Shown: one piece after another, positions 58,794 to 64,000 of the stretch
How positions within the stretch are numbered: position 1 is the first letter of the stretch
Layout: the number at the start of each line of letters is the position of its first letter
Source of the DNA: Arthrobacter_E sp041360795
GTDB taxonomy: Bacteria > Actinomycetota > Actinomycetes > Actinomycetales > Micrococcaceae
Direction of reading: 5' to 3'
Assembly: GCF_041360795.1 (NCBI RefSeq)
Contig: NZ_JBFUPW010000004.1
Coordinates: forward strand, 372,001-436,000
DNA length: 64,000 bases
Position numbers and translations under genes: made by a program
Notes under the pieces: model-generated
The model's input: only the letters and a program-made list of their open reading frames with translations
The model's database searches: none
What the model was told of the DNA's origin: nothing

Positions 58794-59786
58794 GTGACCT
58801 CGCGCCTCTTCAGGATGGCGACGGCAGCCGCCGTCGCCATCCTGCTGCTCGTCTCCCTCCTGGTGGGCGGCTACGACATCTCTTTCGACAAGCTCTTCAG
58901 CGACCCCGCAGCCCAGGAGATGTTCTGGCTCTCCCGGGTGCCTCGCACGCTCGCGCTCGTGTTCGCCGCGGCCGCCATGAGCATCTCCGGGGTGATCATG
59001 CAGCTCATCACGCAGAACAAGTTCGTGGAGCCCAGCACCGCCGGCACCAGCCAATGGGCCGGGCTGGGCATGCTGGTCATTCTCTTGGTGGCCCCCGAAG
59101 CGACCCCGATGGTGAAGATGGTGGTGGCCACCGGCTTCGCGTTCCTGGGGACGTGGCTGTTCCTCGCCGTGCTGGACCGGGTCCGCGTGCGGTCCTCCGT
59201 GGTGGTCCCGCTGGTGGGCATCATGCTCGGCGCCGTGGTCGGCGCCGCCACGACGTTCCTCGCCGGGACCTTCAACCTCATGCAAGCCCTCACGGCCTGG
59301 CGATCCGGCGGTTTCAGCGGGATCGTGCAGGGCTTCTACGAACCGCTCTGGATCGTGGCCGGGATCGCGGTGGCCGCGTTCCTGGTGGCGGACCGCTTCA
59401 CGGTCGCCGGCCTCGGTCAGGACATGGCGACAGGTCTTGGCCTGAACTACCGCCGGGTCGTGTTCCTGGGCGTCATCATGGTGTCCCTGGCGACCGGTGT
59501 GACCAGCGTGGTGGTCGGTTTCATCCCGTTCCTCGGCCTGATCGTGCCGAACATGGTGTCGATGATCCTGGGCGATGACCTGCGGCGGAACCTGCCGTGG
59601 GTCGTGGCGACGGGCGTCGCGCTGCTGCTCGCCTGCGATCTGCTCGGCCGCGTGGTGGTGGCGCCCATGGAGATCCCCGCCTCGGTGATCCTCGGGGCGC
59701 TGGGCGCGGTCGCCTTCATCATCATCCTGCTGCGGACCCAACGGGCGTCCTCGGCGGCCCCGTCGCTGTCGAGGGAGCGCGCATGA
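58794..59786 (+). CDS. Iron-siderophore ABC permease (FecCD, FatD/YclN type)
   Basis: 330 aa, eight to ten TMs. FecCD hallmarks: FWLSRVPRTLALVFAAAAMSISGVIMQLITQNKFVEPSTAG, ATGLGLNYRRVVFLGVIMVS, FIPFLGLIVPNMVSMILGDDLRRNLP. GTG start at 58794. It ends in an ATGA overlap with the next permease. Confidence 0.94.
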   Translation: MTSRLFRMATAAAVAILLLVSLLVGGYDISFDKLFSDPAAQEMFWLSRVPRTLALVFAAAAMSISGVIMQLITQNKFVEPSTAGTSQWAGLGMLVILLVAPEATPMVKMVVATGFAFLGTWLFLAVLDRVRVRSSVVVPLVGIMLGAVVGAATTFLAGTFNLMQALTAWRSGGFSGIVQGFYEPLWIVAGIAVAAFLVADRFTVAGLGQDMATGLGLNYRRVVFLGVIMVSLATGVTSVVVGFIPFLGLIVPNMVSMILGDDLRRNLPWVVATGVALLLACDLLGRVVVAPMEIPASVILGALGAVAFIIILLRTQRASSAAPSLSRERA

Positions 59787-60796
59787 CCACGACCGTCTCC
59801 CCAGTCAGCTCAGCGCAGGCCGCCGAGCCGCGGCGCCGGCGAGCGCCGCTGAGTCCCCGCGCGCGCATCCTGCTCACGACGGCGGCGGTGCTACTCGCCG
59901 TCGTCGGCTTCCTGTTCCTGTTCATCCGGGGCGCGTTCTGGTTCGCGCTGGACGCGCGGCTCTCGATGCTCGCGGCCATGGTGATCGCCGCGTTCACCCA
60001 GGGTGTGGGCACGGTGGTGTTCCACACGGTCACCGGCAACAGGATCCTGACGCCGTCCATCATGGGCCTGGACTCCATGTACACGCTGTCCCAGACGCTC
60101 ATGGTGTTCGTGTTCGGCGGGGCGGCGGTCGCGCAGCAGGAAGGGATCGGGAAAGTCCTGGCGCAGACCGCGCTCATGGTGGTGTTCGCGACGATCCTGT
60201 ACCGCTGGCTGTTCTCCGGCCGCAATGGGAGCCTCTACATCCTGCTGCTGGTCGGGGTGGTGTTCGGGCTGGCGTTCGACTCGATCGCCGTGTTCGTGCA
60301 GCGCATGCTGAACCCCACCGATTACGACCTCCTGTCCGCCAGACTGTTCGGCCGGATGGGCGACGTCAATGTCTCCCATCTGCCCGTGGCGTTCGCCGTC
60401 TGCGCGGTGGTCGCCGTGATCCTGTGGCAGCGGCGGTACCGGCTCGACGTGCTGCTGCTGGGCCGCGACAGCGCCCAGAGTCTCGGGGTCGACCATAAGC
60501 GCGAACTGACGCTCATGCTGGTGCTCGTGGCGGTCATGGTGGCGTTCTCCACCGCCCTGGTGGGCCCCATGACGTTCTTCGGCTTCGTGGTCGCCACGCT
60601 CGCCTATCAGGTGACCGGCAGCCACCAGCATCGCTATGTGATGCCCATGGCCTTCCTGCTGGGCCTGCTCACCCTGGTGGTGGGGCAGTTCATCATGCAG
60701 CACATCTTCTACGCGGCAGGCTTCCTGACCGTCATCATCGAATTCCTGGGCGGCATCCTGTTCCTGGTGCTGCTCCTGCGGAAGGGCAGAGTGTGA
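59783..60796 (+). CDS. Iron-siderophore ABC permease (FecCD, FatC/YclO type)
   Basis: 337 aa. A basic 45-residue N-terminus precedes the first TM (ILLTTAAVLLAVVGFLFLF). Hallmarks GTVVFHTVTGNRILTPSIMGLDSMY, AQSLGVDHKRELTLMLVLVAVMVAF and GPMTFFGFVVATLAYQVTGSHQHRYVMP are present. The start overlaps the first permease and the stop overlaps the ATPase (GTGA). Confidence 0.94.
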   Translation: MTTTVSPVSSAQAAEPRRRRAPLSPRARILLTTAAVLLAVVGFLFLFIRGAFWFALDARLSMLAAMVIAAFTQGVGTVVFHTVTGNRILTPSIMGLDSMYTLSQTLMVFVFGGAAVAQQEGIGKVLAQTALMVVFATILYRWLFSGRNGSLYILLLVGVVFGLAFDSIAVFVQRMLNPTDYDLLSARLFGRMGDVNVSHLPVAFAVCAVVAVILWQRRYRLDVLLLGRDSAQSLGVDHKRELTLMLVLVAVMVAFSTALVGPMTFFGFVVATLAYQVTGSHQHRYVMPMAFLLGLLTLVVGQFIMQHIFYAAGFLTVIIEFLGGILFLVLLLRKGRV

Positions 60797-61551
60797 TCTC
60801 TTTTTCGGATGTGACCAAGAACTACGGCGACACCCGGGTCCTCGGACCGGTGACCGCCACCATCCCGGAAGGCGGCATCACCAGCCTGATCGGGCCCAAC
60901 GGCGCCGGGAAGTCCACGCTCCTGACCATCATGGGCCGTCTCATCGAGGCCGACGCGGGCTCCGTGTCCATCGGCGGACTGGACGTGCGCCGGGCGAAGA
61001 GCGCCGAGCTGGCCCGGAAGGTCGCCATCCTGCGGCAGGAGAACCACCTCTCGGCCCGGCTGACGGTGCGGGACCTCGTGGCGCTCGGGCGGTTCCCGCA
61101 CTCCCGGGGCCGGCTGACCGCGGAGTGCGTGGCCGCCGTCGAGTCCGCGCTGGAGTTCCTGAACCTGACCGCCCTGCAGGACCGGTTCCTGGATCAGCTC
61201 TCCGGCGGGCAGCGGCAGCGGGCGTTCGTGGCGATGGTGCTGGCCCAGGACACGGACTACATCCTGCTGGACGAGCCGCTCAACAATCTCGACATGAAGC
61301 ACTCGGTGCTCATGATGAAGCAGCTCCGCCGCGCCGCCGACGAGCTGGGCAAGACCGTGGTGCTCGTCATCCACGACGTGAACTTCGCGGCGGCCTACTC
61401 GGACCGGATCGTCGCGCTCAGGGACGGGCTGCTGGTGCACGAGGGGACCGTCGAGGAGACCATGACCGCCGAGGTCCTGACCAGCGTCTTCGACACCCCG
61501 GTCACGGTCCACACGATCGGCTGCTACCCGACGGCGGTCTACACGCACTGA
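60793..61551 (+). CDS. Iron-siderophore ABC transporter ATP-binding protein
   Basis: 252 aa. Walker A GPNGAGKSTLLTI, signature LSGGQRQRAFVAMVLAQ, Walker B YILLDEPLNNLD and H-loop VIHDVNFAAA. Belongs to the FepC/YclP class. GTG start overlaps the permease stop. Last gene of the operon. Confidence 0.95.
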   Translation: MISFSDVTKNYGDTRVLGPVTATIPEGGITSLIGPNGAGKSTLLTIMGRLIEADAGSVSIGGLDVRRAKSAELARKVAILRQENHLSARLTVRDLVALGRFPHSRGRLTAECVAAVESALEFLNLTALQDRFLDQLSGGQRQRAFVAMVLAQDTDYILLDEPLNNLDMKHSVLMMKQLRRAADELGKTVVLVIHDVNFAAAYSDRIVALRDGLLVHEGTVEETMTAEVLTSVFDTPVTVHTIGCYPTAVYTH

Positions 61552-61601
61552 GGGTCGCAGCCGGTTGGCGCGGGTGGCGGGTTCAGGGTTCGGGCCCGGG
61601 G

Positions 61602-62906
61602 TCAAGGTGCGGGCGCGGTCTCCGGGGTCGCAGCGGTCGGCACCCGCACCGCGAGCAGCACGAGAGCGAGGACGATGAACCCGGCCTGGACGAGCAACGC
61701 GAGCGACGGGTGCTGCGTGGGCTGCAGTCCCAGCGCGAGCCAGCTTCCCGCCACAGCCCCGAGTGCCGTGGCGGCGAAGGACCAGCTCATGATCCGGGCG
61801 AACCGAGTCCCGCGGTAGTCCTGCTGACGAAGGGTGGTGGTCAGGACCGCGCGGGTGCGTGAGAGGATTCCGAGCACCAGTGCGTACACGAGGCCGGTCC
61901 ACCACGTGGCGGCGGAGTCGACGACGAGCAGGAGACCCGCGACGACGAGCAGGAACGCCACGGTCGCCACCAGCACGAGCCAGACGAGCCGCCTGATGTC
62001 GCCGCGCGAGCTGAGCGCCCGCCCGACCCACGGCCCGATGGTCGCGCCGATGCCGAACATGGCGATCACCGAGGCGAGGGCGACTGCGGGGTCCATCGGA
62101 GCCTTCTGGGCGATGGCGAGGTACACGAAGACCCCTCCGATGGCGCCCCCGACCTGCAAGAGGAAGCTGAACAACGGCGACGCCGCTCCGGTGGCCCACA
62201 GGTCCTGCAGGAACACGCGGACGGTCATCCGCTCCCCCAGAACGCCGAAATCCTCAAGATCCTGATCGGTCGCCGGCGGCGTCACCACGGTGCGGGAGCT
62301 CACCAGGCGCAACAGGGTTCCGAGCGCCGAGAGGATCAGATTGCCCGCGATCAGCACGGTGATGGACACCCCGGCCAGGATGTTGCCCAGAGGCATCGCG
62401 ATGACGATCCCGACGAAGGCCAGCACCGAGTAGACCGAGGCGTTGAAGGTCAGGGCCTGCTTCACATCGACCTGAGCGAGCTGCTGCCCGTAGAACTCCT
62501 CGACCACATCGGTCACGGCCGGGAAAACGGCGGCGAGCAGGAGGTACACGATCATCACGGGCATGGTCCAGCCCGGCGCGATCAGCAGCATCACCAGTGC
62601 GACACCACTGAGTAGCGCTTCGGCGAGGTCGGAGGCCACCAGGACGCGGGCCGGGCTGAAACGGGCGGTCAGCCTGGCGATGAGCGGCGAGGCGAAGGAC
62701 ACCAGTTCACCGAAGGTGGTCAGGACCGAGACCCACAGAAGCGGCAGGACGCCGAGAGCCACGAGGCCGTCGGACCCGCCCTCGACGAGACGCGTTCCGA
62801 GAATCGAGACGACGAGGCCCGCCGTCATCCACCGGCGCGCGCTCAGGAGACGCGCCGTGGACACAGCCGGGCCACTGGAAGCCTGGACGGAGGGAGCGGA
62901 GGTCAC
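61602..62906 (-). CDS. MFS transporter (MFS_3/EntS-like)
   Basis: 434 aa, twelve TMs (GLVVSILGTRLVEGGSD, LPLLWVSVLTTFGELVSF, VLVASDLAEALLSGVALVMLL, AGSWLALGL). MFS_3-type loops such as ARLTARFSPARVLVASD are visible. Its place beside the siderophore importer would fit siderophore export, but its own leaderless promoter (not the iron box) and opposite strand argue for caution. GTG start; no SD. Confidence 0.82.
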   Translation of the reverse strand: MTSAPSVQASSGPAVSTARLLSARRWMTAGLVVSILGTRLVEGGSDGLVALGVLPLLWVSVLTTFGELVSFASPLIARLTARFSPARVLVASDLAEALLSGVALVMLLIAPGWTMPVMIVYLLLAAVFPAVTDVVEEFYGQQLAQVDVKQALTFNASVYSVLAFVGIVIAMPLGNILAGVSITVLIAGNLILSALGTLLRLVSSRTVVTPPATDQDLEDFGVLGERMTVRVFLQDLWATGAASPLFSFLLQVGGAIGGVFVYLAIAQKAPMDPAVALASVIAMFGIGATIGPWVGRALSSRGDIRRLVWLVLVATVAFLLVVAGLLLVVDSAATWWTGLVYALVLGILSRTRAVLTTTLRQQDYRGTRFARIMSWSFAATALGAVAGSWLALGLQPTQHPSLALLVQAGFIVLALVLLAVRVPTAATPETAPAP

Positions 62907-62912
62907 AGGGTC

Positions 62913-62918
62913 AAGCTA
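62913..62918 (-). promoter_or_regulatory. -10 element TAGCTT, leaderless promoter of MFS gene
   Basis: TAGCTT, GACCCT, then GTG 62906. Confidence 0.6.
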
Positions 62919-62984
62919 CGGCCCGAAGCGCGCAGGGCAAAGTCACATCGGCCACCGGGCCTGGCCGCAATGCACGGTCCGGCG

Positions 62985-64000
62985 TCAGCGGACGGGCTCA
63001 GCGGGCGCGTTCCCCGGGGCGCCTGTGCGGCTCACGGTCGGGCGGAGCGGCTTGGGCCGCAGCGTCACCCGGCCCATCAGCCACTCCACCGGCCCGGTGC
63101 CGACCCAGCGGTCCCAGCACCAGGACAGCACCAACGGCAGGACGACCACCATCGCCCAGCCCAGCGGGTCGAAGTGCGACGGCAGCACCCGCTCGTGCGT
63201 CGCGACCCACCAGGCGATCAGGCCGACGTGCAGCAGATACAGGCTCAGGGCGTGCCGGCCCCAGACCTTGAGGGGCGCGAAGACGCGGTCGCTCACCGTC
63301 CGCAGCGCGCCGGACGACGTCGCCAGCAGCACGACGGCGACGGTCACCGCGAGCACCAGGCCGGCGTCGTGCAGGGTGTCGACGTAGCTGCCGGAGAGGC
63401 GGAGCTCGCGCCCCGTGAGCTTTTCGGCGAGAGGCCGCGCCGCATAGGCGAGAGGCGCTGCTGCGGCCATGGCCCACAGCAGCGGTCCGCGGCGCAGACC
63501 GTGCCGGATGAGGAGCCCTCCAAACAGGAAGAACGGCAGGAGGTTCGTCAGCCGGTACGAACCCCCGAGCGCGACCATGTCCGCGAAGAAGCGCGTCACG
63601 GGATCCGCGGTGTAGATCCAGGTCTGGGTCCGGGCGAAGGCGTTGAGCGGGTCGCTCGCCAGCACCACGACGAGCGCCACCGCGGCCACCCACGCGGTCC
63701 GGAGACGGAGCACTGGCACGCCGATGATCAGGAGCAGGCCGAGGTAGGCGAGCACCACCATGACCCAGGTGCCCCAGGTCGCCATCCACAGGCCCAGCAC
63801 GATCAGGATCACCCCACGGAGCACCTGCTGCAGGTAAGTGCGGCCCGCGCGGGACGAGGCGTTCCAGGTCAGCTGCGCGGACATCCCCATGACGAGGGCG
63901 AACAGGGGCGAGGCGAGATCATTGATGTTGCCGACCGCGAACTCCACCGCCCGGGGAGCATTCGGATGGAATCTCGCCGCATGGGCGATGAGCATGGCGA
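62985..64000 (-). CDS. Multi-TM acyltransferase-like protein (DUF418/DUF1624 type), 5' end outside window
   Basis: At least 338 aa; the frame is open past the right edge. About nine membrane helices (FALVMGMSAQL, VILIVLGLWMATWGTWVMVVLAYLGLLLI, LLPFFLFGGLLIRHGLR). N-terminal LIAHAARFHP and C-terminal WGRHALSLYLLHVGLIAWW are like DUF418 or heparan-alpha-glucosaminide acetyltransferase-type membrane proteins. An internal ATG at 63995 is not taken as the start, since the family has a preceding RGLA(L/M) helix. Substrate unknown. Confidence 0.75.
   Translation of the reverse strand, partial: AMLIAHAARFHPNAPRAVEFAVGNINDLASPLFALVMGMSAQLTWNASSRAGRTYLQQVLRGVILIVLGLWMATWGTWVMVVLAYLGLLLIIGVPVLRLRTAWVAAVALVVVLASDPLNAFARTQTWIYTADPVTRFFADMVALGGSYRLTNLLPFFLFGGLLIRHGLRRGPLLWAMAAAAPLAYAARPLAEKLTGRELRLSGSYVDTLHDAGLVLAVTVAVVLLATSSGALRTVSDRVFAPLKVWGRHALSLYLLHVGLIAWWVATHERVLPSHFDPLGWAMVVVLPLVLSWCWDRWVGTGPVEWLMGRVTLRPKPLRPTVSRTGAPGNAPAEPVR

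Overview
The window is high-GC DNA with dense, often overlapping genes (ATGA and GTGA junctions) and many GTG starts. Several genes have an extended -10 element placed so that transcription would begin at the start codon. Together with an IdeR/DtxR-type iron box, a TGTGA-N6-TCACA Crp/GlxR-type site and two LAXTG (sortase E class) surface proteins, this points to an actinobacterium. The gene families look most like Micrococcaceae, Arthrobacter sensu lato; the genus is an inference from family resemblance. No rRNA, tRNA, transposase, integrase or CRISPR array was seen. The window reads as chromosomal sequence and ends inside a gene on both sides.

Layout. 1-9.5 kb (minus strand): a secreted RHS/YD-repeat giant that runs off the left edge, translationally coupled to a DNRLRE-LamG exoprotein. 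A second, shorter DNRLRE paralogue lies upstream of that, and then a small frameshifted gene. Together they look like a WapA-type surface or toxin protein split over several genes. 9.5-13.5 kb: housekeeping and unknown genes (GDPD, DUF445, an EcsC-like protein, an alpha/beta hydrolase), all with apparently leaderless promoters. 13.6-17.6 kb: a complete fructose operon (fruR-fruK-fruA) with a Crp-type site and a strong terminator. 17.6-24.4 kb: small proteins, a GNAT acetyltransferase, a glycolate/D-lactate-type FAD oxidase, an M20 amidohydrolase-MFS operon with a divergent double-Lrp regulator, and a YnfA-like protein. 24.6-30.3 kb: a secreted phosphoesterase, a lipoprotein, and a GH3 glycosidase coupled to a TetR regulator.

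30.3-41.1 kb: a catabolic unit on two strands. On the minus strand lie an amidohydrolase, an oligopeptide-family ABC transporter (binding protein, two permeases, fused double ATPase) and a DAO-type amine oxidase. Divergent from it lie a TetR regulator and an aminobutyraldehyde-type dehydrogenase. The logic fits import of an amide or amine, deacylation, oxidation to an aldehyde and then to an acid. 41.2-45 kb: a photolyase-MarR operon divergent from an NAD(P)-binding/DUF2867 gene. 45-46.3 kb: a TIM-barrel isomerase and panD.

46.4-56.7 kb: two very large LAXTG-anchored repeat proteins (seven SdrD_B-like repeats; eight DUF11/DUF7507-like repeats) flanking two leaderless GntR-type regulators. 56.8-57.6 kb: a small membrane protein and an NTF2-like protein. 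57.7-61.6 kb: an iron-siderophore ABC importer behind an iron box. 61.6-64 kb: an MFS transporter and a partial multi-TM acyltransferase-like protein.
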